Notes: generated from the letters alone by a model not told the origin. Positions 26,855 through 37,684 are shown, numbered from the stretch's first letter. The stretch: 64,000 bases of DNA from Georgenia wutianyii (GCF_006349365.1 NZ_CP040899.1:2976001-3040000); one strand, 5' to 3'. A program made the numbers and translations.

Positions 26855-26865
26855 GGGGTGAGACC
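26855..26865 (-). promoter_or_regulatory. Weak copy (D) of the EPS motif
   Basis: Minus-strand GGTCTCACCCC differs from the core by one inserted base and is followed by two more C. It sits ~140 bases before the PssD-PssE-like gene, the same distance as copies A and G, just past the stop of the LuxR-type gene. Confidence 0.25.
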
Positions 26866-26868
26866 CGC

Positions 26869-29385
26869 TCAGTCGTCCAGCAGCGACAGCTCGCGGGCAC
26901 GCTCCAGGGCGTGCGCCCGGTCCGAGACACCGAGCTTGCGGTAGATCCGCCGCACGTGGGTCTTCACGGTCGACTCCGACAGGTAGAGCCGTCGTCCGAT
27001 GTGCGCGAGCGGCACGCCGGCGCGCAGCTCACGGAGCACCCGCATCTCGGCGACGCTCAGCTGCCCCGCCCGCAGCGGCTCGGGGAAGACCGTGTCGGTG
27101 CCCGCGAGCGGAGGCTGGTCGAGGAGCTCGCGGGCCCAGGACCCCGCGGGCGCGATGGCCTCGAGGTCGGCCCGCGGCACCGTGATGAACGGGCTGAGCA
27201 CACCGGTGTCCGCGGCGATGCTCACGGCGTTCGCCAGGTGGTCGACGGCGGCCTCGCGCTGTCCAGAGCGCCACGCCGCGCACGCGTGCAGGAGGAGCAG
27301 CTCCAGGCCCACGCGCGGCCTGGTCCCGGCGTGCGACGCGGCCTGCTCCGTCAACCGCAGTGCCTCCGCGTACGCGCCGACGTAGAAGGCGTGGCGCGCG
27401 CGCGAGGCGAGCGACCACGAGTCACCCCCGTGCGTGCCGACCAGCAGCGCCCCCGCACGGTCGATCCGGCCCTCGGCGAGCGCGAGGTCGACCTGCAGGG
27501 CCCCGACGGAGGCCCGGACGACCTCCTCCTGCTCCCCCTCGTGGTCACCCGTCCGCCGCTGGAGCTCGGCCCGGACGCGTTCGAGCCGTCCGAAGAGGAT
27601 GTCCGCGAACGCCGCCGCCACACGGCTGAGTGCCGCGAGCGGCGCGAGGCCGTGCTCCAGACCCGCCTGCGGCGGCTCCGGCCAGGGGGTCTCCTCCATG
27701 CGCAGGCCTCGCACCAGGGCGAGCGTCAGCGGCTCCGCGACCTCCTCCAGGCGCGACGGCGGGACCGGGAAGCGGGCGGCGTGCTCGGTCCACATCTCGG
27801 CCACCCGGATGTGACCGAGGAGCGCCATCGCGAGCGCGGTCGCGCTCGCCGCCTCCCGCGCAGCCGGGGCGTCGCCGAGCCGCTCGGCCTCCTGGCAGGC
27901 GAGCGCGAAGCCGTACACCGCACCGACGCCGTCGTTGTCGTAGAGCAGGGACAGCGCCCACTGGGTGAGCAGCTCTGGCACGGCACGCTCGACGTGCGGG
28001 GCGTGCTGGCCGTGCTCGCCGCTCGTGAGCGTGCTGTCGAGTCGGCCGAGGAGGATGTCCTCGGCCCCGAACGTCGGTGTGCCGTCGAAGCGCAGCGCGA
28101 GGCGTTGCGTCGTCGTCATCGACCCGACCGGGATGCGGGCCCTCGGCGTGAGCAGCCCACCGCGCAGCGCTGCCTCCGCCTGGACCGCCACGGCCCGGTC
28201 GAGCACGTAGTCACGGGCGACCACGAGACGAGGGCTCGAGGCGACGAGCTCCCGGGGCATGGCCTGCACCGCCGCGGTGACCTGGCCGGTGTGCCGCCGC
28301 AGCAGCTGAGCCCAGTTCTCCTCGAGGATCGCGAGCACGAGCGGCCACGACTCGGCCCGCATCGCGTACCGCAGCGCCTCCTCCGGGCGCTGCTGTCGGC
28401 GCCGACGCCGGCTCACCCGCTCGTTGAGCTCCCGGTAGCGCTCCGGGTCCTCGGTGCGTAGGTTCTCCACGATCGCCGTGCGCAGCCCGTCCGGGTACAC
28501 GGCGTACCCGTTCGCGCGGACCATCGTGAAGGAGCTCGCCATGACGAGCTCGGCGGCGGCCCGCTGCTCCGGGTCGTCGAAGAGCACCGGCAGGTCGTCG
28601 CGCTGGACCGGACCGGGGACCGCCAGCGCCCTGACGATCGGACCCCACTTCTGCTGCTCCGGGTCGGCGAGGATGAGGGAGACGTACCGCGCCGCCCCGG
28701 TCGGCTCGGTGACCAGCCGCCCGTCGGGTCCGCGCCGCGTGTCCAGCAGCGCCGCCCGGACCAGCGCCGGCCAGCCCGCGTAGTCCGCGACCAGCCGGGC
28801 CAGCTCCTCCTCCTCCGCGCTCAGGCCCAGGCGCGTGGCGAGGAGCCTGGCCTCCGCGGTCGTGAGCAGGAGCTCGGGCACCCCGAGCACCGTCGTGTCC
28901 ACGGTCGCCGGCCCGATGCTGACGATCGGGGTGTCCACCCGGGTGAGGACGACGAGGTGGACGAGCTCGTGGGCCTGGGCGAGCTCGACGAGCTCGGCGT
29001 CGACCGCGTGGTCGGTGAGGTTGTGCAGGCCGTCGACGACGACGACGAGCCGTCGGCCCAGCTGCCGCAGGACCTGGTCGACCGCCCCCCGGTCGGGGGC
29101 GACCGTCGGCTCAGTGAGGCCCACGGACACGAGCGAGGCGTGCATCGCGGCCCACAGCTCGGCGGGCGTCGTGTGCTCGGGCAGCGTGAGCCACAGCGCG
29201 GTGCGGTCGTCGAGCGCGCCGCTGCGCAGCCAGTAGGCGACGGTGCTCGTCTTGCCGAACCCGCGCGGGGCGCGCAGGACGACGAGCGGCGGCAGGTGAC
29301 GCACGACCTCCTGGGCGGCAGGCGTCGGGCAGAAGATGCTCGGGACTCGTGGCAGGCCACTATGACGGCTCCCCCGGTCCGGCAC
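26869..29385 (-). CDS. Large ATP-binding LuxR-family (MalT/LAL-type) regulator, copy 1
   Basis: 838 residues. The N-terminal STAND-type NTPase has a P-loop at 39-46 (APRGFGKT; the first Gly of the motif is Ala here) and a Walker B-like LVVVVDGLHN near 117. A long alpha-helical, TPR-like middle is followed by a C-terminal LuxR helix-turn-helix at about 770-835 (LSVAEMRVLRELRAG, YLSESTVKTHVRRIYRKLGV). Such proteins sense a small ligand or partner through the middle region and then activate transcription. The GTG start lies 3 bases after the stop of the paralogous gene, with GGAG 8 bases upstream, so the two are co-transcribed. They may control the adjacent EPS locus; this is only inferred from position. 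Confidence 0.85.
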   Translation of the reverse strand: MPDRGSRHSGLPRVPSIFCPTPAAQEVVRHLPPLVVLRAPRGFGKTSTVAYWLRSGALDDRTALWLTLPEHTTPAELWAAMHASLVSVGLTEPTVAPDRGAVDQVLRQLGRRLVVVVDGLHNLTDHAVDAELVELAQAHELVHLVVLTRVDTPIVSIGPATVDTTVLGVPELLLTTAEARLLATRLGLSAEEEELARLVADYAGWPALVRAALLDTRRGPDGRLVTEPTGAARYVSLILADPEQQKWGPIVRALAVPGPVQRDDLPVLFDDPEQRAAAELVMASSFTMVRANGYAVYPDGLRTAIVENLRTEDPERYRELNERVSRRRRRQQRPEEALRYAMRAESWPLVLAILEENWAQLLRRHTGQVTAAVQAMPRELVASSPRLVVARDYVLDRAVAVQAEAALRGGLLTPRARIPVGSMTTTQRLALRFDGTPTFGAEDILLGRLDSTLTSGEHGQHAPHVERAVPELLTQWALSLLYDNDGVGAVYGFALACQEAERLGDAPAAREAASATALAMALLGHIRVAEMWTEHAARFPVPPSRLEEVAEPLTLALVRGLRMEETPWPEPPQAGLEHGLAPLAALSRVAAAFADILFGRLERVRAELQRRTGDHEGEQEEVVRASVGALQVDLALAEGRIDRAGALLVGTHGGDSWSLASRARHAFYVGAYAEALRLTEQAASHAGTRPRVGLELLLLHACAAWRSGQREAAVDHLANAVSIAADTGVLSPFITVPRADLEAIAPAGSWARELLDQPPLAGTDTVFPEPLRAGQLSVAEMRVLRELRAGVPLAHIGRRLYLSESTVKTHVRRIYRKLGVSDRAHALERARELSLLDD

Positions 29386-29388
29386 GGG

Positions 29389-31866
29389 TCAGCTCCGTCC
29401 TCTGACGAGGCCTCGGCTGAGGACGAGCGCCTCGTCGCGGCTCGAGGCGCCGAGCTTGCGGTAGACGTGCCGCAGGTGGGTCTTGGCGGTGTTCACCGAC
29501 ATCCCCAGGGCCGCCGCGACCCCGGCGGGACCGGGGCAGTCCTGGAGGGCGGCGAGGACCTGCAGCTCACGGGCGCTGAGCTCGGTCGGCCCGGGCACGG
29601 CGGCGGCCACCGGGCGCTGGAGCGAGGCCTCGGCCGTGGACGGCAGCGGACGCAGCGCGAGCAGCTCGGGGTCGTGGCCCGCGAGCGCGGCGAAGACCTC
29701 CGGAGCCATGAGTGCGAACGGTCGGCGCTGCCCGGTCTCGTACGCCACCCGGACCGCGCGTCCGAACCGTCGCCGCGCCGCCGTGGTCTGCCCGAGCCGG
29801 TAGAGCGAGCCCGCGATGACGAGCTCGCTGGAGACCCGGCTGCGGGCGGTCATCCGCGCGTCCGCCAGGCCGCGCGAGGCGGCATCGATCGCCTCCTGGT
29901 CCCGGCCCTGGGCCTGGAGGAGGTAGGCGCGCGTCGCGCTCGAGACGAAGGAGTCGGTGAGCCGCTCGAAGACCTGCTCCGCGACGTCGACCATTCCCCC
30001 GGCCACGAGCAGCTCGACGAGCTGGGTGGCGATCGTCGACTCGGCGATCCCGCCGGGCTCGAGGTGCCGCATCGCTGCGCGCAGCTGGCCCACGATGCGG
30101 GCCTGGTCCTCCGGGCTGCCGTACACCGAGGCGTACAGGCCGCGGATGATGATGCCCAGTGCCCACAGCTCATCACGCCGGACCGGCTCGAGCATGGCGC
30201 CGACGGCGTCCTCGGCGTCCGGACGCATCGCGTCCACGCTGGCCATCGCCCGCATGATCCGCGCGCTGACCCGGACGAGCACACTGACGTCGTCGTCGTC
30301 CCCACCGGCGACGACGTCGGCCAGCTCCGGGTCATCGAGGAGGGCGAGCGCGAGGTCGGCCTCCCCGTGGATCGCCTTCGCGGTGAGCATGCCGCCGATC
30401 CCCATGAGCCGGGCGGTGCGGTCGTCGTGCGCCAGGCCGTGGTCACGCACCCGCTCGAAGGCGTACGCAGCCGCCTCGTTCTCGCCTGCGAAGACCGCCG
30501 CGAGGCCCGACTGGACCAGGACGAGCACCTCGTCGGTGGTCTCCTCCATCTCACGCCAGCGCTGCTGCACGGCGGCGTCGACGAAGTGCGCACCGGTCGG
30601 CTTCCACTCACTCGCGCGCAGCCCGGCCCCGCCCGCCATGCGCGGCAGGTGACGGCGCACCACCTGGAGCCGGGGCTCGGACTCGAGCAGGTCGCGGGGG
30701 AACTCCAGGGCGACCTCGATGAGGCGCTCGGGGTGCCCGGTGACGAGGCCGGCCCACTCCTCCTCGATGATCCGTAGCGCCGTGTCCCACTCCCTGGCCC
30801 GCACGGCGTGCCCGAGCACGCCGACGGGGCCCTCCTCCTCGGCGGCGAGGGCCATGAGCGCGATGTGGACCTCCCGCTCGAGCTCGGGGTGGCGCTCGAC
30901 GCCGACCCGGCGCAGGGCCTCGCGGACGGCCGGCGGGTAGGAGTAGCGCAGCCCGTTGACGGTGTCCCGCTCCCGCAGCAGCCCGCTGAGGCGCAGGTTG
31001 CGCAGCTCGCGGATGCCGGTGCCGTCCGGGACGATCGCGCGGGCGGCGGAGGCGGAGAACTCGTCGGGCACCGAGGTGCGCAGGAGGAACTCACGCAGGG
31101 CCGCCGAGCGGACGTCGGCGAGGAGCGTGTCGATGTACCCGTCGACCGTCTCCGCGTCGACCCGCACCTCGTGCCCGCCGACGGCGGCGGCCGCGACGCA
31201 CGCCCGGACGGCGGCCGGCCAGCCACCGAGCTCGACGACCACCTGGTCGGCCTGGTCCTGGGTGATCGCGACCCTGTGCCGCTCGGCGAGCGCGATGACG
31301 TCGTCGGGGTGCATGGCGAGGTCGGCGGGGCGCACGACGGTGATGTCGACCGACAGCGCCCCGGTGGTCTCCAGGGAGCGCAGGGCCCGGGTCGCGACGA
31401 CGAGCTCGAGCGCGGGACTGGTGCGCACGAGCTCGAGGAGGTCGTCGTCGATCTCCGCGCGTCCGTCGAGCAGCCCGGCCTCGTGGTAGTTGTCCAGGAC
31501 GATGCGCAGCGTGTCCTCGCGGCCGCTCACGGACCGGAGGACGGCCGACTGCTCGGCGCCCCCGCGCGCGACGTCACCGACGCCGTCCTGCGCGGCGAGC
31601 CCTGCCCGCACGAGCGCGTCGCGCACGGTGCACCAGAAGCCGCTCGGCAGCCGCGCCTCGGCGTCGAGCGGGACGTAGAGCGTCTCGACGTCGTCGGTCT
31701 GGCGCGAGAGCCACTCCACGAGCGCGGTCGTCTTCCCGTACCCGCGCGGACCACGCAGGACCGTCAGCGGGGCACGGGACTCGAGTGCGGCGAGGACCCG
31801 CGGCGCGACGTGCGCCGTCCGGCTGGCACGCGGAAGCGGACCCCGCACCCGCCGCCCGCCACCCAT
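29389..31866 (-). CDS. Large ATP-binding LuxR-family (MalT/LAL-type) regulator, copy 2
   Basis: 825 residues, a paralogue of the next gene with the same plan: P-loop GPRGYGKT at 39-46 (intact, unlike copy 1), Walker B-like LRIVLDNYHE near 121, helical repeats, and a C-terminal HTH (LSARELQVLAALQDC, MSVNTAKTHLRHVYRKLGA). The ATG follows the map stop by only seven bases, with AAGGAC as a ribosome-binding site, so it is probably the tail of the secY-adk-map transcript unless an internal promoter exists. An ATG 60 bases upstream in frame overlaps map and is less likely. The ligand is unknown. Confidence 0.85.
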   Translation of the reverse strand: MGGGRRVRGPLPRASRTAHVAPRVLAALESRAPLTVLRGPRGYGKTTALVEWLSRQTDDVETLYVPLDAEARLPSGFWCTVRDALVRAGLAAQDGVGDVARGGAEQSAVLRSVSGREDTLRIVLDNYHEAGLLDGRAEIDDDLLELVRTSPALELVVATRALRSLETTGALSVDITVVRPADLAMHPDDVIALAERHRVAITQDQADQVVVELGGWPAAVRACVAAAAVGGHEVRVDAETVDGYIDTLLADVRSAALREFLLRTSVPDEFSASAARAIVPDGTGIRELRNLRLSGLLRERDTVNGLRYSYPPAVREALRRVGVERHPELEREVHIALMALAAEEEGPVGVLGHAVRAREWDTALRIIEEEWAGLVTGHPERLIEVALEFPRDLLESEPRLQVVRRHLPRMAGGAGLRASEWKPTGAHFVDAAVQQRWREMEETTDEVLVLVQSGLAAVFAGENEAAAYAFERVRDHGLAHDDRTARLMGIGGMLTAKAIHGEADLALALLDDPELADVVAGGDDDDVSVLVRVSARIMRAMASVDAMRPDAEDAVGAMLEPVRRDELWALGIIIRGLYASVYGSPEDQARIVGQLRAAMRHLEPGGIAESTIATQLVELLVAGGMVDVAEQVFERLTDSFVSSATRAYLLQAQGRDQEAIDAASRGLADARMTARSRVSSELVIAGSLYRLGQTTAARRRFGRAVRVAYETGQRRPFALMAPEVFAALAGHDPELLALRPLPSTAEASLQRPVAAAVPGPTELSARELQVLAALQDCPGPAGVAAALGMSVNTAKTHLRHVYRKLGASSRDEALVLSRGLVRGRS

Positions 31867-31873
31867 GTCCTTA

Positions 31874-32701
31874 TCATGACAGAGGGGTGAACCGTACGTT
31901 TCGACTTTCGAGCTCAGCGGCCCCACCGTCGGGCGCCGTGAGCACCCACAGGCCCTCCTCGAGCACCGCGACAGTGTGCTCCCAGTGCGCCGATCGCGCG
32001 CCGTCGGCCGTGACGACGGTCCAGTCGTCCGCCAGGATCCGGGTCTCGATGGCGCCTCGGGTGATCATCGGCTCGATGGCCAGGCACATGCCCGGCCGCA
32101 GCCGCGGCCCGCGGCGGGCAGTGCGGTAGTTGAGCACGTCGGGCGGCTGGTGCATCGCCGAGCCGATCCCGTGGCCCACGTAGTCCTCGATGACGGCGAG
32201 CGGGGCGTGGCCGGCAGCCTCGTGCGCGGCCACCGCGTCCTCGACCGCCTCACCGACGACGTCGATGCGGGTCGCGCCGTCGAGCGCGGCGATCGCGTCC
32301 CACATGGCCCTGCGGGTCGTCTCGCTCAGCGCGAGGTCCTCGGGGTCCGCCTCGCCCAGCACCATGGTGAAGGCCGCGTCCCCGTGCCAGCCGTCGACGA
32401 CGGCGCCGCAGTCGAAGGAGACGACGTCACCGTCGGCGAGCACGCGGCTGCCCGGGATGCCGTGGACGACCTCCTCGTTGACGGAGATGCACACGTGCGC
32501 CGGGTAGCCGTGGTAGCCGAGGAAGTTCGACCGGGCGCCGGCCCGCTCGAGGACACCGCGTGCGACGTCGTCGAGGTCGGCCGTGCTCACGCCGGGGGCT
32601 GCCGCCTCGCGCAGCGCCGCGTGGATGTCCGCGACGACGAGGCCGGCCCGCCGCATGACCCGGACCTGGTCCGGGGTCTTGTACTCGATGCGCTCGCGCA
32701 T
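31874..32701 (-). CDS. map: Methionine aminopeptidase, type I
   Basis: 275 residues, removing the initiator methionine from nascent proteins in the cytoplasm. Metal-ligand signatures are all visible: VVSFDCGAVVDGWHGDAAFT (two Asp), GHGIGSAMHQPP (His), LAIEPMI and HWEHTVAV (two Glu). The N-terminus IEYKTPDQVRVMRRAGLVVAD is typical of the type Ib enzymes. The ATG overlaps the adk stop (ATGA), so it is coupled to secY-adk. It is followed unusually by LuxR-type regulator genes rather than infA. Confidence 0.95.
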   Translation of the reverse strand: MRERIEYKTPDQVRVMRRAGLVVADIHAALREAAAPGVSTADLDDVARGVLERAGARSNFLGYHGYPAHVCISVNEEVVHGIPGSRVLADGDVVSFDCGAVVDGWHGDAAFTMVLGEADPEDLALSETTRRAMWDAIAALDGATRIDVVGEAVEDAVAAHEAAGHAPLAVIEDYVGHGIGSAMHQPPDVLNYRTARRGPRLRPGMCLAIEPMITRGAIETRILADDWTVVTADGARSAHWEHTVAVLEEGLWVLTAPDGGAAELESRNVRFTPLS

Positions 32702-33269
32702 CAGCCCGCGTGGAGCGCGCCGAGCAGACGCTCGGTGACCTCCTCGACGGCGCCGATCCCGTCGACGCGCGCGAGGATGCCGCGCTCGGCGTAGTGGTCG
32801 GCGAGCGGGGCGGTCTGGTCGTGGTAGACCTCGAGCCGGCGGCGGATGACCACGTCCGTGTCGTCCGCGCGGTTCTGCTCGGCCGCCCGGCCGAGGAGGC
32901 GCTGGACGACGACCTCGTCGTCGGCGGTGAGCTCGATGACGGCATCCAGGGCGAGGCCGTTCGCGGCGAGCATGTCGTCGAGCTCACGCACCTGGTCCAG
33001 CGTGCGCGGGTAGCCGTCGAGGAGGAACCCCTCGGCGGCGTCCTCGCGAGCCAGCCGGTCGCGGACCATCGCGTTGGTGATCTCGTCCGGGACGTACTCC
33101 CCCGCGTCCATGTACCGCTGCGCGCGGCGGCCGAGCTCGGTGCGCTCGGCGACGTTGCTGCGGAAGATGTCGCCGGTGGAGATCGCCGGGATGCCGAGCT
33201 CGGCGCTCAGGCGGGCGGCCTGGGTGCCCTTGCCCGCTCCGGGCGGGCCGAGGAGGACGAGGCGGCGGC

Positions 33270-33273
<4 letters not shown>
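32701..33273 (-). CDS. adk: Adenylate kinase
   Basis: 190 residues, interconverting AMP and ATP with ADP. The P-loop GPPGAGKGT lies at 9-17, followed by AISTGDIFR in the AMP site and GFLLDGYPRTLDQ. The LID is the short form without a zinc cluster, as usual in actinobacteria, which accounts for the length. It overlaps secY upstream and map downstream by four bases each (ATGA), giving a tightly coupled secY-adk-map unit. Confidence 0.95.
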
Positions 33274-34574
<1,301 letters not shown>

Positions 34575-34693
34575 TCTTCCTCCTGGAATGCATCGTCACG
34601 TCATGGGGCTACCTTGCCCCCGAACGGCGGTCTGGGCCGCCACGTACTGTACCCGCTCACGCCCCTGCGAACGTAACGACGCCCAGGGACGAG

Positions 34694-34725
34694 AACGGGC
34701 GGCCCGGAACTCCGGACCGCCCGTT
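34694..34725 (-). terminator. Hairpin between rplO and secY
   Basis: AACGGGCGG pairs with CCGCCCGTT, then one mismatch and four more pairs close on the loop AACT. It begins 13 bases after the rplO stop. No T-run follows, so termination may be partial, letting some transcription reach secY-adk-map. Confidence 0.6.
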
Positions 34726-34738
34726 TCCGTGCGACGGC

Positions 34739-35215
34739 TCAGCCCTGGGTCAGGGACCCGCCTGCCGCCTCGATCTTCTCCTTCGCCGACGCCGACCAGG
34801 CGTCGACGACGACATCGAGCTTGACGCTGATCTCGCCGCTGCCCAGCACCTTGACGGGCTGGTTGGCGCGCACGGCGCCCTTGGCGACGAGGTCCTCGGC
34901 GTTCACCGCACCACCCTCGGGGTAGAGGGCGGCGAGACGGTCGAGGTTGACGACCTGGTACTCGACGCGGAAGGGGTTCTTGAACCCGCGGAGCTTGGGC
35001 AGCCGCATGTGCAGCGGCATCTGCCCGCCCTCGAACCCGGCCTTGACCTGGTAGCGGGCCTTGGTGCCCTTGGTACCGCGACCCGCGGTCTTGCCACGCT
35101 TGCCGCCCTCACCACGACCCACACGGATCTTGGCGCTCTTGGCACCCGGGGCGGGACGCAGGTGGTGCACCTTGAGGGTGCGGGGCTGCGCGGGGGTCTG
35201 CTTGGACTCTGCCAT
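34739..35215 (-). CDS. rplO: 50S ribosomal protein L15 (uL15)
   Basis: 158 residues. The N-terminal [20 protein letters not shown] and the Gly-rich stretch [18 protein letters not shown] are the 23S-rRNA-binding hallmarks of L15; [23 protein letters not shown] follows. It is a late-assembly large-subunit protein. One base separates its ATG from the rpmD stop, so translation is coupled. It is the last gene of the spc operon before a hairpin. Confidence 0.95.
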   Translation of the reverse strand: MAESKQTPAQPRTLKVHHLRPAPGAKSAKIRVGRGEGGKRGKTAGRGTKGTKARYQVKAGFEGGQMPLHMRLPKLRGFKNPFRVEYQVVNLDRLAALYPEGGAVNAEDLVAKGAVRANQPVKVLGSGEISVKLDVVVDAWSASAKEKIEAAGGSLTQG

Positions 35216-35216
35216 G

Positions 35217-35399
35217 TCAGTCCACCTCCTCGACGGTGACCAGGTGAGCCACGGTCGTGATCATGCCGCGGACCTCGGGACGGTCCTCACGCACGACGCT
35301 ACGGCCGATACGACCCAGGCCGAGCGTGCGCAGCGTCTGGCGCTGGTTCTCCTTGCCGCCGATGGCGGACTTGGTCTGCGTGACCTTGATCTGAGCCAT
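35217..35399 (-). CDS. rpmD: 50S ribosomal protein L30 (uL30)
   Basis: 60 residues, the normal bacterial length. [32 protein letters not shown] is diagnostic: a short alpha/beta protein of the large subunit. Its ATG shares a base with the rpsE stop (TGATG), so ribosomes probably pass directly from one frame to the next. Confidence 0.95.
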   Translation of the reverse strand: MAQIKVTQTKSAIGGKENQRQTLRTLGLGRIGRSVVREDRPEVRGMITTVAHLVTVEEVD

Positions 35400-36073
35400 C
35401 AGGCACCGACCTTCCCGGCCTCGGCCTGCTTCTCCTCGCGGACCTTGTCCTCACCCTCCGCACGGCGGCGGAGCATGACGGCGGGGGCGACGCGCTCGAG
35501 CGGGAGGCCGCGGCGGGCCGCGACGGACTCGGGCTGCTCGAGGTTGCGCAGCGCCTGCACGGTGGCGTGGACGATGTTGATCGCGTTCTCGGACCCGAGC
35601 GACTTGCTCAGCACGTCGTGGATGCCGGCGCAGTCGAGGACGGCGCGGACCGGACCACCGGCGATGACACCGGTACCCGGGGCGGCGGGGCGCAGGAAGA
35701 CCACGCCGGCCGCAGCCTCGCCGGTGACGGCGTGCGGGATCGTCTTCTGGATGCGGGGGACGCGGAAGAAGTTCTTCTTCGCCTCCTCGACACCCTTCGC
35801 GATGGCGGCCGGCACCTCCTTCGCCTTGCCGTAGCCAACGCCGACCGTGCCGTCACCGTCGCCGACGACGACCAGGGCGGTGAAGCTGAAGCGACGACCA
35901 CCCTTGACGACCTTCGACACGCGGTTGATGGTCACGACGCGCTCGATGAACTCGTTCCTCGGCTCGGCGCCGCGACGGCCGCCCTCGTTCCGGCGGCCGC
36001 CGGAACGCTCGCGCTCGCCGCCGGTGCCGGTACCGGTACCGGAACCGGTCCTGCTTCGCTGCGGTGCAGCCAT
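35399..36073 (-). CDS. rpsE: 30S ribosomal protein S5 (uS5)
   Basis: 224 residues. The S5 core begins [24 protein letters not shown] and includes the decoding-fidelity region; the C-terminal domain has [34 protein letters not shown]. The N-terminal extension is a disordered Gly/Thr/Arg stretch with GTGTGTGG, encoded by a short GGTACC-type simple repeat, which could vary in length between strains. A basic/acidic tail ends in [10 protein letters not shown]. The ATG chosen is the one before AAPQRSRTG; longer readings run into rplR. Confidence 0.95.
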   Translation of the reverse strand: MAAPQRSRTGSGTGTGTGGERERSGGRRNEGGRRGAEPRNEFIERVVTINRVSKVVKGGRRFSFTALVVVGDGDGTVGVGYGKAKEVPAAIAKGVEEAKKNFFRVPRIQKTIPHAVTGEAAAGVVFLRPAAPGTGVIAGGPVRAVLDCAGIHDVLSKSLGSENAINIVHATVQALRNLEQPESVAARRGLPLERVAPAVMLRRRAEGEDKVREEKQAEAGKVGA

Positions 36074-36107
36074 CAGATGTTCCTTTGCTCTCGTACGTTC
36101 ACGCGGG

Positions 36108-36482
36108 TCACAGGGCGAGCCCGCCCTCGCGCGCACCTTCGGCGACGGCCGCGACACGACCGTGGTACTTGTTCCCGGCGCGGTCGAACACGGCGACCTC
36201 GATGCCGGCAGCCTTGGCCCGCTCGGCCAGGAGCTCACCGACGCGGCGTGCCTTGGCGACCTTCTCGTCGCTGGACGCACGCAGGTCGGCCTCGAGGGTC
36301 GAGGCGGAGGCAATCGTCGTACCGGTGGTGTCGTCCACGAGCTGCGCGACCATGTGGCGCGCCGAACGGGTGACGACGAGCCGCGGACGCGCCGCGGTGC
36401 CGGAGATGTGCTTGCGGACACGCATGTGACGGCGCGTCCGAGCGGCGTTCTTGCCCTTCGCCCTCTTGACGGTGACAGCCAT
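36108..36482 (-). CDS. rplR: 50S ribosomal protein L18 (uL18)
   Basis: 124 residues. [20 protein letters not shown] and the C-terminal [33 protein letters not shown] identify L18, which binds 5S rRNA with L5. The ATG shares a base with the rplF stop (TGATG); a GTG one codon earlier is possible. Confidence 0.95.
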   Translation of the reverse strand: MAVTVKRAKGKNAARTRRHMRVRKHISGTAARPRLVVTRSARHMVAQLVDDTTGTTIASASTLEADLRASSDEKVAKARRVGELLAERAKAAGIEVAVFDRAGNKYHGRVAAVAEGAREGGLAL

Positions 36483-37021
36483 CACTTACCTGCCTTTCCG
36501 GCCTTGCGGCGGACCTGCTCGCCGGCGTAGCGCACACCCTTGCCCTTGTAGGGCTCGGGCTTGCGGATCTTGCGGATGTTCGCGGCGACCTCGCCGACCT
36601 GCTGCTTGTCGATCCCGGAGACCGTGAGCTTGGTCGGGGCGTCGACGGTGACCGTGATGCCCTCCGGCGGGTTGATGACCACCGGGTGGGAGAAGCCGAG
36701 CGCGAGCTCGACCGAGCTGCCCTTGGCGACGGCGCGGTAACCCGTGCCGACGATCTCGAGCTTGCGCTCGTAGCCCTGCGTCACACCCGTGACGAGGTTG
36801 GAGATGAGCGTGCGGGTGAGGCCGTGCAGCGACCGCGACTCGCGCTCGTCGTTCGGCCGACTCACCAGGATCGCGCCATCGTCGTCGCGAACGACCGTGA
36901 TGGGCTCGGGGACCGTGTGGGACAGGGTGCCCTTGGGACCCTTGACCGTCACGAGACGCCCCTCGATGGTGACGTCGACGCCTGCAGGAACCGGGACCGG
37001 GACCTTTCCGATGCGGGACAT
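36482..37021 (-). CDS. rplF: 50S ribosomal protein L6 (uL6)
   Basis: 179 residues. [30 protein letters not shown] and the C-terminal [14 protein letters not shown] are classic L6, an RNA-binding protein near the GTPase-associated centre. The ATG is 19 bases after the rpsH stop. No unusual residues stand out. Confidence 0.95.
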   Translation of the reverse strand: MSRIGKVPVPVPAGVDVTIEGRLVTVKGPKGTLSHTVPEPITVVRDDDGAILVSRPNDERESRSLHGLTRTLISNLVTGVTQGYERKLEIVGTGYRAVAKGSSVELALGFSHPVVINPPEGITVTVDAPTKLTVSGIDKQQVGEVAANIRKIRKPEPYKGKGVRYAGEQVRRKAGKAGK

Positions 37022-37040
37022 AGTGTCTACTCCTTCCCGA

Positions 37041-37439
37041 TCACCAGACGTAGGCGAGGACTTCCCCGCCAACGCCCTTGGTCTGAGCCTCGCGGTCCGT
37101 GAGGAGTCCGGAGGAGGTGGACAGGATGGCCACACCGAGGCCGCCGAGAACGCGCGGCAGGTTGGTCGACTTGGCGTACACGCGCAGTCCCGGCTTGGAG
37201 ACGCGGCGCACGCCGGCGAGCGAACGCTCGCGCTGCGGGCCGAACTTCAGCTGCAGGGTGAGGTTCTTGCCCACGGGCGCGTCCTCGACCTCCCAGCCGG
37301 CGATGTAACCCTCGGTCTTGAGGATCTCGGCGATGTTCGCCTTGAGCTTGGAGTACGGCATGGTCACCGACTCGTGGTACGCCGAGTTGGCGTTACGCAG
37401 ACGCGTGAGCATGTCTGCGATCGGGTCTGTCATTGTCAT
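37041..37439 (-). CDS. rpsH: 30S ribosomal protein S8 (uS8)
   Basis: 132 residues. The N-terminus [18 protein letters not shown] is nearly invariant in actinobacteria and fixes the start. The C-terminal [12 protein letters not shown] contains the Ser-Thr-Ser-rich 16S-rRNA contact. S8 binds the central domain of 16S rRNA and, in other bacteria, represses the spc operon by binding its mRNA. Confidence 0.95.
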   Translation of the reverse strand: MTMTDPIADMLTRLRNANSAYHESVTMPYSKLKANIAEILKTEGYIAGWEVEDAPVGKNLTLQLKFGPQRERSLAGVRRVSKPGLRVYAKSTNLPRVLGGLGVAILSTSSGLLTDREAQTKGVGGEVLAYVW

Positions 37440-37497
37440 CGGGGCCTTGGCCCTTCCTCGTCGTGGTTTCCGGTCGCCGGACCTACGACGTAGTCGT

Positions 37498-37683
37498 TTA
37501 CCAGCTGCTCTTCGTGATGCCCGGGAGCTGGCCCGCAAGGGCCATCTCGCGCAGGCAGATGCGGCACAGGCCGAACTTGCGGTAGACCGAGTGCGGCCGG
37601 CCGCACCGCTGGCACCGGGTGTAGGCGCGCACCGCGAACTTGGGCTTGCGGTTCGCCTTCTGGATCAGGGCGGTCTTCGCCAC
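37498..37683 (-). CDS. rpsZ: 30S ribosomal protein S14, zinc-binding type Z (uS14)
   Basis: 61 residues, the short C+ form. CQRC and CRIC provide the four zinc ligands, in [22 protein letters not shown]. This is the primary S14 of actinobacteria; a zinc-free paralogue usually lies elsewhere and is induced under zinc starvation. GTG start, one base after the rplE stop. Confidence 0.95.
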   Translation of the reverse strand: MAKTALIQKANRKPKFAVRAYTRCQRCGRPHSVYRKFGLCRICLREMALAGQLPGITKSSW

Positions 37684-37684
37684 G

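Noticed and set aside
31884..31894. GGGGTGAACCG as another copy of the EPS motif
   Set aside because: It lies inside the map coding end and differs at a core position, so coincidence is likelier.
31867..31926. Longer start for the second LuxR-family gene
   Set aside because: It would overlap the end of map and lacks a better ribosome-binding site; the ATG at 31866 places the P-loop at the same residue number as in the paralogue.
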